A stretch of DNA of 64,000 nt from CAVWXT01 sp963759115 (GTDB taxonomy: Bacteria > Planctomycetota > Planctomycetia > Pirellulales > Thermoguttaceae), in contig CAVWXT010000001.1 in NCBI GenBank assembly GCA_963759115.1, positions 124,001-188,000 on the forward strand, written 5' to 3'. Position numbers and translations under genes: made by a program. Every line of letters starts with the position of its first letter. The first letter of the stretch is position 1. Under the pieces are notes generated by a model, which was not told the origin of the DNA, ran no database searches, and saw only the letters and a program-made list of their open reading frames with translations. Positions 25,682 to 35,857 of this stretch are shown one piece after another.

Positions 25682-26677
25682 ATGTTCATCGACGAGGTGG
25701 AAATCGACGTGGAGGCGGGCAAAGGGGGCGACGGCTGCGTCAGTTTCCGCCGGGAGAAGTACATCCCCCGCGGCGGGCCGGATGGGGGCGACGGCGGCGA
25801 CGGCGGCAGCGTCGTGCTGGTGGCCGAGGAGGGCGTCGATAGCCTGGCGCCCCTGACCCATCGCCGGCAATGGAAGGCCAAGGACGGCGAGCGCGGATCG
25901 AGCGCGAACTGCCACGGCCGCTCGTCCGGCGACTTGGCGATCCCCGTGCCGCCCGGCACCGTGGTCATCGACGCCCGGCACGGCTACGTGTTGAAAGACC
26001 TGTCGGCGACGGGCGAGCGCGTGGTCGTGGCCCAGGGGGGCAAAGGGGGCAAGGGCAACGTGCGTTTCAAGACGGCCACCAATCGGGCCCCGCGCCAGTC
26101 CACGCCCGGCGAGCCCGCCGAGGCCCGCACGCTCCGGCTCGAACTGAAGGTGATCGCCGACGTGGGACTGGTGGGCAAACCCAACGCCGGCAAGAGCACG
26201 TTGTTGAGCCGGCTCTCCCGCGCCCGGCCCGAAATCGCTCCCTATCCGTTCACCACCAAGCATCCGAATCTCGGCCGCGTGCAGATCGACATCGACCGCT
26301 CATTCATCATGGCGGACATCCCCGGGCTGATCGAAGGGGCCCACGAAGGTGTGGGGCTTGGCCATGAGTTCCTGCGGCACATCCAGCGGGCGGGCATCCT
26401 CGTGCACCTCATCGAGCCGGAGCCCACCGACGGCACCGAGCCGCTGGCCAACTACCGCGCGATCCTCGCCGAGTTGGAGCTGTACGACGTCAAACTCGGC
26501 CAACGGCCCGAGATCGTGGTCGTCACCAAGGCCGACTTGCCGGCCGGCCGCGCGGTGCAACAACGGCTGGCGGAAAGCTTGGGCAACGACGTGCTGCTGA
26601 TCTCGGCGGTTACCGGGCAAGGGCTGAACGATCTGGTCGGACGGATCGCCCTGACGCTCCAGGGAGGGCCCGCGTAG
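25682..26677 (+). CDS. obg: GTPase Obg/CgtA
   Basis: 331 residues. The glycine-rich Obg fold comes first (VEAGKGGDGCVSFRREKYIP, RGGPDGGDGGDGG, QGGKGGKGNVRFKTATNR), then the G domain: G1 GLVGKPNAGKSTLLSRL, switch YPFTTKHPNLG, G3 MADIPGLIEGAHEG, G4 VVTKADLPAG (TKAD in place of NKxD) and G5 ISAVTGQG. The C-terminal OCT extension of some Obg proteins is absent. Obg is a large-subunit ribosome assembly GTPase. ATG 25682 begins the conserved FIDEVEIDVEAGKGG; open frame upstream is not conserved. The frame is intact. Confidence 0.93.
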   Translation: MFIDEVEIDVEAGKGGDGCVSFRREKYIPRGGPDGGDGGDGGSVVLVAEEGVDSLAPLTHRRQWKAKDGERGSSANCHGRSSGDLAIPVPPGTVVIDARHGYVLKDLSATGERVVVAQGGKGGKGNVRFKTATNRAPRQSTPGEPAEARTLRLELKVIADVGLVGKPNAGKSTLLSRLSRARPEIAPYPFTTKHPNLGRVQIDIDRSFIMADIPGLIEGAHEGVGLGHEFLRHIQRAGILVHLIEPEPTDGTEPLANYRAILAELELYDVKLGQRPEIVVVTKADLPAGRAVQQRLAESLGNDVLLISAVTGQGLNDLVGRIALTLQGGPA

Positions 26678-26767
26678 GACTCGCTCAAGAACAACTTCGT
26701 AGAACGGCACTCATTCCGTTCGAGCGGATTGAAATCCGCGCTAACACCCCGACCGACCTGACTTGAC

Positions 26768-26841
26768 GGGTGCCACGGGCTGCTTGTCAGCCCGTGCTGC
26801 GGCCGATTCCTGCACTGGCCGGCAAGCGGCCAGTGGCACCC
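26768..26841. repeat. Nested inverted repeat (GGGTGCCACGGGCTG type)
   Basis: Outer GGGTGCCA/TGGCACCC arms enclose two hairpins, CACGGGCTGCTTGTCAGCCCGTG and CACTGGCCGGCAAGCGGCCAGTG. It lies downstream of obg, between convergent genes, and could serve as a terminator-like structure despite lacking a T tract. Confidence 0.7.
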
Positions 26842-26869
26842 AAGCTGTCAACACAGCACGGTTGGGGCT

Positions 26870-28273
26870 CTACGACGCGATCGCGGCGTTGTTCTTGGAC
26901 GGGCCCTTACCTGCGTACGGTGTCGGTCGGCTGCGAGTAGCTGACCGGGGTGACGCCCGAATATGCCGGGGGCGCCGCAGAGAGGGCGCCGGGCTGGTGG
27001 CGTCGGACCGGCGCGGCGTGTAATCGCTGGTGCTGCCCGGCCGATAGGCGGGCGGCTCGCTGCCGCCGCTGGCCGGCGGAGCGGAGAAGCCGGGGGACGG
27101 GTTGTAGGAACCGGCGCTCGGCGCCGCGTCACCCGGACTGGCCGGTGGGAAGGAACTCGATCCGCCGCCGGCCGGCGGCGCCAAAGCTCGATGTCGGCGG
27201 GGCGTAAGAACCACTGGGAGTCGCTGAGGGCGCGGCACTCGGGATAGGATAGCGGCTGCCCATCGACGGCGGCGAACTGCTGCCTGGCGACGAATAGCGG
27301 TCGCCGGCGGGCGCGGCAACGTCGATCCCTGACGAACCGACCGCGCTCGGCGGGGTCGTTCTCGCGTCGCCCCCATAGCCGGAGCCGCCGCCCCCGCCGT
27401 ATCCCGGGCCGGCGCCGATAGCGGGACTGGCGTAACGGTTGGCACTGCCGCTGCCATAACGATCCGCATCGGGACCGGAACTGGGCAACGCGGGACGAAC
27501 CGGGTTCGAGTAGCCGTCCGCAGACGCGCTGGCCGGTGGATAGCTGCTCGCCGCGCTGCTGGGACCATACGACGGCGAGGGACTCGCGCTGCAGGAAGGT
27601 GCAGCAGGCGTCGTGCCGTACGAAGGTGCGGCCGCGGATGCGCCGTATGACGGCGTGGTCGAGGGCGTGCCATACGAAGGCGGAGCAGAGGACGTACTGC
27701 CGTACGAAGGCGTAGTCGAGGATGCGCCGTACGAAGGTGTGGCAGACGGTGCGCCGTATGAAGGCGTCGTGGAACTCGCACCGTAGGAGGGCGAGGACGG
27801 GCTCGCGTAAGGATTGGTGGCGCCGTAGGGCGATGCGGGCGCCGCGGCAGACGACCTGCCGTAGGAACCGACGCCGCCCGTGGCGCCCGACGGGGTAGTG
27901 CCGTAAGCGCCGCGCCGGGCACTCCCTGCGTGCTGGCGGTGTAGGCCGACACGGAACCTGGTGGGTATCCCGACGGGGATGAAGCCATAGCTGGAGGCCC
28001 GTAGGCCATCGCAGCATGCGGGTATGTGCCCGCTGGGTAGTTCGTACCCGCTGGGTAGCCCGGGGAACTCGAGGCCGGTGAATTGTAGCCGGTCTGAGTG
28101 CCTTGCGAGACCGTGGCCGGAGTCGTGGGGCTGGAACCGCTGGCTGCGTATTGGGACGGCGGCGCCGTGGTGCCGCTATTGGCAGCAAGCTCCGAGGGCT
28201 TCACCGGCGATCCCGGCGTGGCCGGCGTCGCGCCGGGCGTGGAGTGGAACGGGCTGGTCTTCCAGAACGCCAT
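26870..28273 (-). CDS. Ser/Tyr/Gly-rich repeat protein, SYG type (frameshifts)
   Basis: ATG 28273 (GGAG upstream): MAFWKTSPFHSTPGATPATP, then a long low-complexity chain of Pro, Ser, Thr, Gly, Ala and Tyr. In one frame the middle holds a tandem repeat of the type TPSYGASSTTPSYGAPS, about ten units of seven to nine residues, each with SYG. The rest is Gly/Ser-rich (GPGYGGGGGSGYGGD) and ends in VSYSQPTPYAGKGPSKNNAA at 26870. At least two frame breaks, near 27915 (GGCC) and near 27180, must be repaired. No signal peptide is clear. It may be an intrinsically disordered or cell-surface protein. Confidence 0.6.
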   Translation of the reverse strand: MAFWKTSPFHSTPGATPATPGSPVKPSELAANSGTTAPPSQYAASGSSPTTPATVSQGTQTGYNSPASSSPGYPAGTNYPAGTYPHAAMAYGPPAMASSPSGYPPGSVSAYTASTQGVPGAALTALPRRAPRAASVPTAGRLPRRPHRPTAPPILTRARPRPPTVRVPRRLHTAHRLPHLRTAHPRLRLRTAVRPLLRLRMARPRPRRHTAHPRPHLRTARRLLHLPAARVPRRRMVPAARRAAIHRPARLRTATRTRFVPRCPVPVPMRIVMAAAVPTVTPVPLSAPARDTAGAAAPAMGATRERPRRARSVRQGSTLPRPPATAIRRQAAVRRRRWAAAILSRVPRPQRLPVVLTPRRHRALAPPAGGGSSSFPPASPGDAAPSAGSYNPSPGFSAPPASGGSEPPAYRPGSTSDYTPRRSDATSPAPSLRRPRHIRASPRSATRSRPTPYAGKGPSKNNAAIAS

Positions 28274-28605
28274 GTTGGGGCGCTCCACTGACCGCCACTA
28301 TAGCATCCCGACAGAACAACGACCGTCAGACCGGCTAACACACACCGCGCAACGTTGGCTCGCATGGCTTCGGCATCCTTGCCAAGTATAAAGGAGACTT
28401 CTGCGGCACTTCAGCTATAAGGAATCGAACCATCAAGTCCGTTTGATGATTCCTTTTTCGTAGAGTTTGCCGTTTAGGCAAGAAAACTCAGGCGGATTAT
28501 AGATGCCTTCGCAGGTTGGTCAATGGCAGAATGGCTGGATTGCAGACAACGCGGGTAAATTGGGTGACATGTAGCGACTTGGAGACCGTGGCTGGCATCT
28601 GTGAT
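28274..28605. other. Gap between divergent genes with a hairpin
   Basis: Holds the presumed promoter region of the SYG-repeat gene and a terminator-like hairpin at 28419-28458. Otherwise I see nothing recognisable. GC content is lower than in the neighbours. Confidence 0.4.
28419..28458 (+). terminator. Terminator-like hairpin
   Basis: AAGGAATCGAACCATCAA pairs, with a small bulge, with TTTGATGATTCC, followed by TTTTTC. No plus-strand gene ends just upstream, so its role is unclear. Confidence 0.5.
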
Positions 28606-28661
28606 AAAGCCGCGACCGGTGGTCGCGTGATTAGGGCGCGACCACCGGTCGCGGCTTTTTG
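28606..28661. terminator. Strong bidirectional terminator hairpin
   Basis: AAAGCCGCGACCGGTGGTCG and its complement ending in GGTCGCGGCTTTTT form a perfect stem of about 21 bp with a 9-nt loop. It directly abuts the stop codon of the minus-strand RluA-type gene (28663), which it probably terminates. Confidence 0.75.
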
Positions 28662-28662
28662 G

Positions 28663-29342
28663 TCAGACGCCAAACCGGCGCCAACTGTCGGGCAGCGGGG
28701 CCTCGAATTCCAGCTGCGCGGCGGTCGTCGGATGCGAAATCACCAGCCGGTGGGCGTGCAACGCGATGCCCGCCGGAAATGACGCCCGGCTGCCGTACTT
28801 CCGGTCGCCGACGATCGGATGCCCGTGATGGGCCAATTGGAGCCGGATCTGGTGCTTCCGCCCGGTCTCCAGATCGACGTCGAGCCACGAGTCGCCTTCG
28901 ATTACGGCCAGCCGCCGGTACGCCAAGCGGGCTTCTTTGCGCCCGCCAGTGTTGGACCGACGACGTGCATGCGGCGATGTCGCTCGTCCTGGCCCAGCCA
29001 GTCGACATAACTGCCCGCCGCCGGCTCGACGATGCCCTCCGCGATCGCCCAATAGCTCTTCTCCACGGCATGGCTGCGAAACTGATCGGTGAGTCGCCGC
29101 GCGGCCTTCGACGTGCGGGCCAAGAGCACGATGCCGGTCACGGGGGCGTCCAGGCGACTCATCACGCCGAGATACACGTTGCCCGGCTTGCGGTATCGCT
29201 CTTTCACGTACTCTTTGGCCAGCGAGAGCAAGGTGGGCCGGTCGCCCGGCGTGCCCATGGTAGGCAGCCCCGCCGGCTTCACGACTGCCAGAAGGTGATT
29301 GTCTTCGTAGAGGACTTCAAAAGGTGGACGAGCAAGGACCAC
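28663..29342 (-). CDS. RluA-family RNA pseudouridine synthase (frameshift)
   Basis: Segments: FEVLYEDNHLLAVVKPAGLP, the active-site loop GVMSRLDAPVTGIVLLARTS with the catalytic Asp in RLDAPVTG (RluA's usual HRLDxxTSG), SHAVEKSYWAIAEG, and after a one-base loss at GGCC near 28945, LETGRKHQIRLQLAHHGHPI and VGDRKYGS, the typical C-terminal motif. No S4 domain is present. The start is uncertain; GTG 29342 is used, but no ATG lies nearby. Stop at 28663, about 226 residues. It converts uridine to pseudouridine in rRNA or tRNA; target unknown. Confidence 0.8.
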
Positions 29343-29567
29343 GGGAAAATCGGCAATGGGACTTCGTTGCGGAGGAGTCAGTATAGGGGAATCTCGCCGG
29401 GAAGCCAATCGGCGGGAGTTTGGGATGGGTGGGCATTCTTGAAAGACTGCCGCCGCGGCGGTATGATTTTTCTGTACATCAGTCCCGGCCGTGGACCGCG
29501 TCGTGCGGGTCACGCTGCCGCACATCGTGCAAGTCGAACTGATCGAATACGCCGCGAGCTGACACGC
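29343..29567. other. Divergent gap; possible short plus-strand ORF
   Basis: Between the divergent RluA-type gene and maf. A plus-strand ATG at 29462 (MIFLYIS) and a segment ending VRVTLPHIVQVELIEYAAS before the stop at 29563, five bases before the maf ATG, could form a short coupled gene if one shift near 29485 is repaired. Evidence for translation is weak. Confidence 0.35.
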
Positions 29568-30164
29568 ATGGCCGCCGGTGCTCCCGAGTTGATTCTGGCG
29601 AGCCGTTCTCCGCGGCGCAGCGAATTGTTGAGTCACGCGGGTTATGTCTTTCGGGTCGTTCCGCCAAGCGATCGGGCGGAGTGCGGGGTGTGCAGCCGAG
29701 AGAGGCCGCCGCAACTCGTCTCCCGCCTGGCTCATCAGAAGGCCGCCGACGTCGCCGGGCGCATCGACCACGGACTGGTTCTCGCTTGCGATACAGTCGT
29801 CGAGTGCCAGGGCCAGATCCTTGGCAAGCCGGCCGATCAAGAGCACGCGCGGGCGATGCTCCTGGTTCTCTCCGGGCAGGAGCACCGCGTCTTCAGCGGG
29901 CTGTGTCTCTGGCAGGTCCCCGGCGGCAGGACCACAGTGGACGTGGCCATCACCACCTTGCGTATGGACGAACTCACGCCGCAACAACTCGACGAGTATC
30001 TCGCCAGCGAGCAGTGGGCGGGTAAGGCCGGCGCCTTCGGCTACCAGGACGGCCTCGACTGGATCCACGTCATCGAAGGCAGCGAGTCCAACGTCGTGGG
30101 ATTGCCGATGGAGCTATTGGCTGAAATGCTGGCGCGATATCGCCGCGAAGAGAACGAAGGTTGA
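29568..30164 (+). CDS. maf: Maf-family nucleoside triphosphate pyrophosphatase
   Basis: 198 residues, intact. ELILASRSPRRSELLSHAGY is the nucleotide-binding signature of Maf; HGLVLACDTVVECQGQILGK holds the conserved CDTVV, and WAGKAGAFGYQDGLDWIHVI corresponds to the 'GKAGaYgiQ' motif. Maf enzymes hydrolyse dTTP, UTP or modified nucleotides to monophosphates and have been linked to septum formation arrest. ATG 29568 fits the family start; it lies five bases after the possible short ORF. No frameshift. Confidence 0.9.
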   Translation: MAAGAPELILASRSPRRSELLSHAGYVFRVVPPSDRAECGVCSRERPPQLVSRLAHQKAADVAGRIDHGLVLACDTVVECQGQILGKPADQEHARAMLLVLSGQEHRVFSGLCLWQVPGGRTTVDVAITTLRMDELTPQQLDEYLASEQWAGKAGAFGYQDGLDWIHVIEGSESNVVGLPMELLAEMLARYRREENEG

Positions 30165-30305
30165 GGTCAGACCATGATCGGCGCTTCGCGAACCGGCGTG
30201 CGACGGTTCCCGTCATGATCGGGAACGCCGCGGCCGTCGATCACCAATCACGGTCTGTCCTCAGAGCTCTCGGAGCGAATCGATTGATTCGGCGTTGCCG
30301 CTCGA

Positions 30306-30632
30306 TCACTTCGCGGCCATGACCTTGAGGTTCCGCAACGCCCTCACCTTGACCTTGTTGTAGGCGGGCTTGGCGGGGCGATCCTGAAGTTGCTTCGTGA
30401 ACGGGTTCAGAACGCCCTTCTGGGCCGGCCGCGCGGGGACTTTCTTCTTCTCGATCTTGATCAGACCGGGAAGAGTAAAGACGCCGGTGCCGCGGGGACC
30501 GAGGTTCTTGCCGATTTCCTTGGTTAGCGCCTCAAGGACGTCGGCCACCTGCTTCTTCGTCAGGTCGGTGGCATTGGCGATGTTCTGCAGGACTTCGGTC
30601 TTCGTCGGGGCTTTCTTGGCTGCTTTCGCCAT
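30306..30632 (-). CDS. HU/IHF-family nucleoid protein
   Basis: 108 residues. Lys/Ala-rich start MAKAAKKAPTKTEVLQNIAN, then the HU fold: TDLTKKQVADVLEALTKEI helices, FTLPGLIKIEKKKVPARPAQ, the DNA-binding arm region with NPFTKQ, and KVRALRNLKVMAA. The basic N-terminal tail and slightly long length match planctomycete HU proteins. ATG 30632 has a good GGAGGGAATC ribosome site. Single gene, intact. It bends and compacts DNA. Confidence 0.88.
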   Translation of the reverse strand: MAKAAKKAPTKTEVLQNIANATDLTKKQVADVLEALTKEIGKNLGPRGTGVFTLPGLIKIEKKKVPARPAQKGVLNPFTKQLQDRPAKPAYNKVKVRALRNLKVMAAK

Positions 30633-31188
30633 AATTGATTCCCTCCATACGAGGTCGTTAGGGTGAAAAGTCTGTCCAGTGAATGTAGCGGACGTGATGA
30701 TTAAAGATTGTTTGGCGAAAAATGCAACCCGCAAAACGCGAAAAACCCGCAAAAATTCGCAAATTTCTGCCGCCGACGGTCGATTTTCCCCGGTTTTCGC
30801 CCGGTTCGACGGGGGGCCGGACCGCTTTTCGGCCGGAAGACGCGCTGCCGCGGAGGGACGCCGGCCGCAAAACGCCGACCTGTCGCTATCCGCAGCGCCA
30901 AGTGCTGTTTGTCGTTCCATCGACTGCCCCGACCATCGGCGCCGGTCCCCTGGCCTGTCAAATCAGGACCGCAACAAAACGATCCTAAGGGCGGAGCCAC
31001 CCCTCGTGCGACTGGCATCGGCCCATCGGGCTCTTAAATACTTGCCGCCCTGCCAGCGATCATCTAGCATAGTTAATGGTAGGAAATCCCTCGAATTGGC
31101 AACGAACTTGGGCATTGGCGGGAACTTTCCCTCGTTATCGGCACGTCAAAGACGGTAACGGCGCGAAAGCGCAGGAACGAGTGAGCCC
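30633..31188. other. Large divergent promoter region
   Basis: 556 bp between the divergent HU gene and the PQQ-propeller operon. It includes an AT-rich run (30700-30775) with repeated CGCAAAA-type motifs and a possible HU promoter. I see no gene. Confidence 0.5.
30700..30727 (-). promoter_or_regulatory. Possible HU promoter
   Basis: On the minus strand TTGCAT (30727-30722), 16-bp spacer, TTTAAT (30705-30700), about 70 nt upstream of the HU start codon. The hexamers are imperfect. Confidence 0.35.
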
Positions 31189-34100
31189 ATGATGGCACGG
31201 ACTCAGTTGAGAGGGGCGGACTTCGCCAGAAGCGTCTGTTTGGCCGTTGCGGCCGTGTTGTTGGCGGTGACCCGAAGCGCCGGGGCAGTGGCTTCCCGTC
31301 ACTCCCCAGCCTGCTGTCGGTCAACCGGATGGCAATGGGACGCCCGCCGTCGATGAGAACGTGTTCCTGTCTCCCGACCGGAACACCCTCCAGAAACTGT
31401 CTGACGCGCGAAGACTGCTGGCCGATGGTCGTTTGGGCGAGGCTGTCCGCTGTCTGGGCGATATCTTGGAGGGCTCCGAAGATTTCTTCTTTCGGCCTGA
31501 GAAGAACTCTCCTCAGCACCGGAGCCTGAAATCGGAGGCGCAGCGGCTGATCGGCGAAATGCCCCGCGAGGGTCGCGAACTCTACGAGTTGCAGTATGGG
31601 GCCCGGGCGCGGAAGCTGCTCGACGAGGCGTTGGCCACCGGCGATACGGAGCGTCTGGCCGAGGTTTCGCGACGTTTCTTTCATACCCGCGGCGGCTACC
31701 AGGCGGCGTTTCTGCTGGGCCTCGACTACTTTGACCATGGCCGTCCCTTGGCCGGCGCTCTGCTTGCAGCGTCTCCGAGAGACACCGCCGGAGGTGGAAG
31801 AGGAGTTCGAGCCGGCCTTGTCGCTGGCGATGGCGGCTTGCTGGCTCCAAGCGGGCATGGCCGACAAGGCCCAGCAAGCCTTGACGTTGCTGCGGGATCG
31901 CCATCCGACGGTCCGCGTGGTGATTGCCGGCCGCGAGGCGCCGATGTTTTCCGGCAGCGCAGACGCCGTGGACTGGCTCGTGGGCCTGGTCGGACAGCCG
32001 CCGGTTGCCCGTGCGCTGGCGGCGGAAGACTGGCTGATGTTCCGCGGCGATCCGGCCCGCAATGCGGCCGTGGCGGGCGGCGCCCCGCTGCTGAGCATGC
32101 GTTGGCGCGTTCCCACCACGGACGACCCCGCCGTGGGCAGCAGCTTGGAGCAGCGGCAGCAAGCCGCGACCGAGCGCGGGGAGCCGATGTTGCCGTCGTT
32201 CCATCCGTTGGCCGTCGGCGACGTGTTGCTGATGCGAACCTTGCGAAACCTGCTTGCCGTGGACTTTGCCACGGGCAAACGGCTGTGGGAAGTGCCGGAA
32301 GAGGAAGGCAACGAGGCCCTGCCCAACCTGCCGGACGCCGATCGCCAATCGCCGCGGGAGCAGATGATCGAGCAGCGCGCGCGGAACGACCTGACCTACG
32401 GCACCCTCAGCAGCGACGGACAATACGTGTTCAGCGTCGAGGACTCGGCGGCAACGCTCGGGCCGGGCGCGATGAGAGGGCGGATGGCCAACGGCATGAT
32501 CCGGAGAGGCCTGATCCAGCCGATGATGCCCGGCGAGCCCGCGTCTCCCTGCAATCGCCTGGCGGCGTACGAGATTCGCACGGGCAAACTGAAATGGCAC
32601 TTGGGAGGGCCGGCCGGCCCGTACGAGCTGCGGCAAAAGGAGACGTTCTTCCTCGGCCCGCCGCTGCCGCTGATGGGCCAATTGTACGTGCTGGCGGAGA
32701 TCAAGGGGGAGATCCGGCTCCTGGCGCTGGAATCGGCCACCGGCAACCTCCTCTGGTCGCAACAATTGGCGATCACGGAGCAGAGCCTCGGTCAAGTGCG
32801 TTCTTGGGCGGGGGGATCGCCTTCCTACGCCGACGGCGTGCTCGTGTGCCCCACGTCAACCGGCGCGGTGGTGGGCGTGGAACTGGCCACGCGATCGCTC
32901 CTGTGGGGATATCAGTACGCTCAGGACCCCACTTGGAGCAATCGCGGCGGGTTTGCCATGATGGGCCGCCGCCGGGTGTTTGCCGCGTATTCCGACGGCA
33001 CGCCGCCGCCGCGCTGGATCGATGCCGGCATCAGCATTGTCGGCGGCCGCGTGCTGGCGACTCCCATCGAATCCGATTCTCTGCACTGTTTGAGACTCCG
33101 CGACGGTGAACTGCTGTGGAAGAGCCCTCGCCACGACGACCTGTTCGTGGCCTGCGCCGATCAGAAGAAGGTCGTACTGGTCGGCCGTCACGCGGTGCGG
33201 GCCTTGCGATTGACCGACGGCAAGCGGGCCTGGGGCGGCCGCACGCTGGCCCTGCCGGAAGACGGCCTGCCCAGCGGGCGCGGGTTCCTCGCCGATCAAC
33301 GGTATTTTCTGCCGATGACGAATGCCGAGGTGATCGCCATCGATCTTGACGCCGGGAAGATCGTGCAGACGGCCAAGTCGCGCACAGGAGACGTGCCGGG
33401 CAATCTCATCTCCTACCGGGGAAAGGTGATCTCCCTGGGACTGGAGGGCATGGAGGCCTACTACCAACGGGACGCCGCCCTGGCTGAAATCGGCCGGCGC
33501 TCGGCGCCAATCCCGACGACGCCGAGGCGCTTTCGCTGCGCGGTGAATTCCTGCTGGATGCCGGCCAGCGCTCGGAGGCCATCGCTTCCTTCCACCGCGC
33601 CTGCGACTTGAAGGCGGAACCGAGGACTCGCGAGTTGCTCCGCGACGCTCTGCTGGAGGGCTTGCAGACCGACTTCGCCGCGTATCGCGGCCGCCACGAG
33701 GAGGTGGAGCGACTGCTGGAGAATCCTGCCCAACAGGCGGCCTATCTCCGCCTGATGGCCCGCGGCTTGCAACAAGTGGGCGAATTGGCAGCGGCCTTCG
33801 ACTACTGCCAGAAACTGATGGATCTGGATACGGAGCGGACGCCCTTGGACCAGATCAGCAAGGTTCTCACGACGCGGCGCGACCGCTGGGTGCGAAGCGA
33901 ACTCGCCGCGCTCCGCCGTGAAGCGAAAGAGGAAACGGCGGCCCGCATCGACGCGGGCGTCGAGGCGCGATTGAAGGCGGCGATGGCGGCCGGCTCGATC
34001 GAGCGGTTGCAGCAGTTCCTCGACTACTTTGGCGACCAGCCGTGCGCTTCGGCGGCCCGCGACCAGTTGGTCTCGCGGCTGAAGAGCGCCGGCCGCCTGC

Positions 34101-35818
34101 TGGAAGCGGAATTGATCGGCCTCGAAGGGCCTGACGCGGCCGGTCCGGCAGAGGCCGACCGCCTGGCGAGCGGCCGCCGCGAGACTGCCTGGCCGGTGGG
34201 CGAGGTGGAAGTCGCCTCTCCGTCGAAGAAACCCACTCCCAACAGCGGCGACGCGCAGTCGCCCATCGAATGGCGCGGCAATCCCGGGCGATTCTTCGCC
34301 GACACCACCTTGAATTTCAACGCGCGGGGAAACGCGATCCTCAGCCGCGACGCCTGGGGGCGCGAACAATGGCGCGTCTCGTTGCCGCAAGAGAATCCGG
34401 GCTACGTCAACTCGCCCTGGGACCATGCCCGCGCCCGCGGCCACCTGCTGTTGGTCTCGCTGGGCTGGAGGATCGCCGCCATCGATACCTTGGGGTCGGG
34501 GCCCAACGGCACGCCGCGTCTGCTGTGGTCGCAAAACCTGGTTGTCCCGGACAACGACTCGCCGGACGTCCGTGCCTTCCGCGCCCGGATGATCAACATC
34601 AACATGCCCGCCCAGGTGCAATTCCAGGCGCAATTTCCGATGGAGTTGATGCAGTCGTTCGGCAGGTCCGGCCCGCTGGGACCGGTCACGAGCCGCTACG
34701 TATGTTTCCAGCGACTCCGCAGCCTGATGGCAATGGATCCGCAAAGCGGGGCCGTGTTGTGGTCCCGCCAGGACATGCCCGTGGCCAGCGAAGTATTCGG
34801 AGACGACGAGTACGTGTTCGTGGTTTCCGCCAACCGGGAGGAGGCCACGCTGTTGCGGGCCGCCGACGGCGAAGTGTTGGGCACGCGCAAGATCCCGCGG
34901 CCCACCGAGAACCAGGTGCGTCCCGGCGGCGAAGAGAAGACCGTCTTCAGCCGCCTGGAAGATTCGTATCTCGCCACGCTCGGCCGCCGGCTGTTGCAGT
35001 GGCGGCAGAAAGGGGACGAGTGCGAGCTGGCGCTGTTCGATCCCCTCGACGGAAAGGACCTTTGGCCGCGGCGGAAGTTTTCGGCAAACGCCCGCGCCTG
35101 TGTGGTCGGCGAGGAGGTGGTGGGCGTGATGGAGCCGTGGGTGACGGAGCCGGCGGCGAAGGACCCGAGCGGCCGGTTCGTGTTGGTGTCGTTGCCCGAC
35201 GGCCGCACGATCGGCGAGGTCGCGCTCAAACCGGAGCGTTCGCTGACGGAGATCACCCTGTTGCAGAGCGGCGACCAATATTTCCTCGTGACCCACGGGT
35301 CGCCGCTCGGGAACCGCGAACCCCAGCCGGTGCGGAACGCTTCTTCCAAGCTCGTCGGGCAGGGGAAGGTGTACGCGATGGACCTGCAGGGGAGGCTGCA
35401 ATGGCCGGCTCCCGTCACGGTCAAGAGCCAGGTCATGCTCTTGCACCCGCCGGCGAACGTGCCCATCCTGGCCTTTGCTTCGTTCAATTACGAACAGAAT
35501 CGCAACGGGCAGAACCTGCCGAAGTTCTCGGTGCTGTGCCTCGACAAGCGCAACGGGCGCACGGTGTACGCCCACGAGTTCAGCCGGCCGAGCCCCGCCC
35601 TGATCATCACCGGTGATGCCCAACAGAAGACGGTTGACTTGACAATGCAGCGGGACACCGTTACGTTGACGTTCACGGATAAGCCCCTGCCGTCCTCGTC
35701 AGCCGTCGGGAGCAGGCCCGGCGAGCCGCCCGCGGGCGGCAAGACCGCCAACGCCATCTGGGACTCCCTGCAGAAGACCTTTGGCCGGATTCTGGACGAG
35801 TCGAGCCAAGAGAAATGA
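31189..35818 (+). CDS. PQQ-type beta-propeller and TPR protein (BamB-like, frameshifts)
   Basis: ATG 31189 gives a signal peptide (SVCLAVAAVLLAVTRSAGA). Then come a short tetratricopeptide-like stretch (TLQKLSDARRLLADGRLGEA), a PQQ/BamB-like propeller with blades such as LLAVDFATGKRLWEVPEEEG, LAAYEIRTGKLKWHLGGPAG, LLALESATGNLLWSQQLAIT and CLRLRDGELLWKSPRHDDLF, a helical repeat region from about 33480, and a second propeller (from about 34300) ending at 35818. Shifts near 31281, 31759 and 33498 fit loss of CG units or one base. Total about 1545 residues. PQQ-propeller proteins of this kind serve as envelope scaffolds; none of the PQQ-dehydrogenase catalytic residues is seen. First gene of a long operon. 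Confidence 0.75.
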
Positions 35819-35857
35819 GCATAAGCGCGTGGCGAGTCTTTCTCCGAGGTGGGAGCC

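Noticed and set aside
28495..28570. tRNA-like segment (GGTTGGTCAATGGCAGAATGGCTGG)
   Set aside because: No cloverleaf could be drawn: there is no matching acceptor stem, no T-loop GTTCGAATC-type sequence, and no anticodon loop at the right distance.
33461..35623. Minus-strand frame of 720 codons opposite the PQQ-propeller gene
   Set aside because: It is an antisense shadow. The plus-strand frame has clear beta-propeller blades, while the minus-strand sequence is Arg/His/Gln-rich with no motif.
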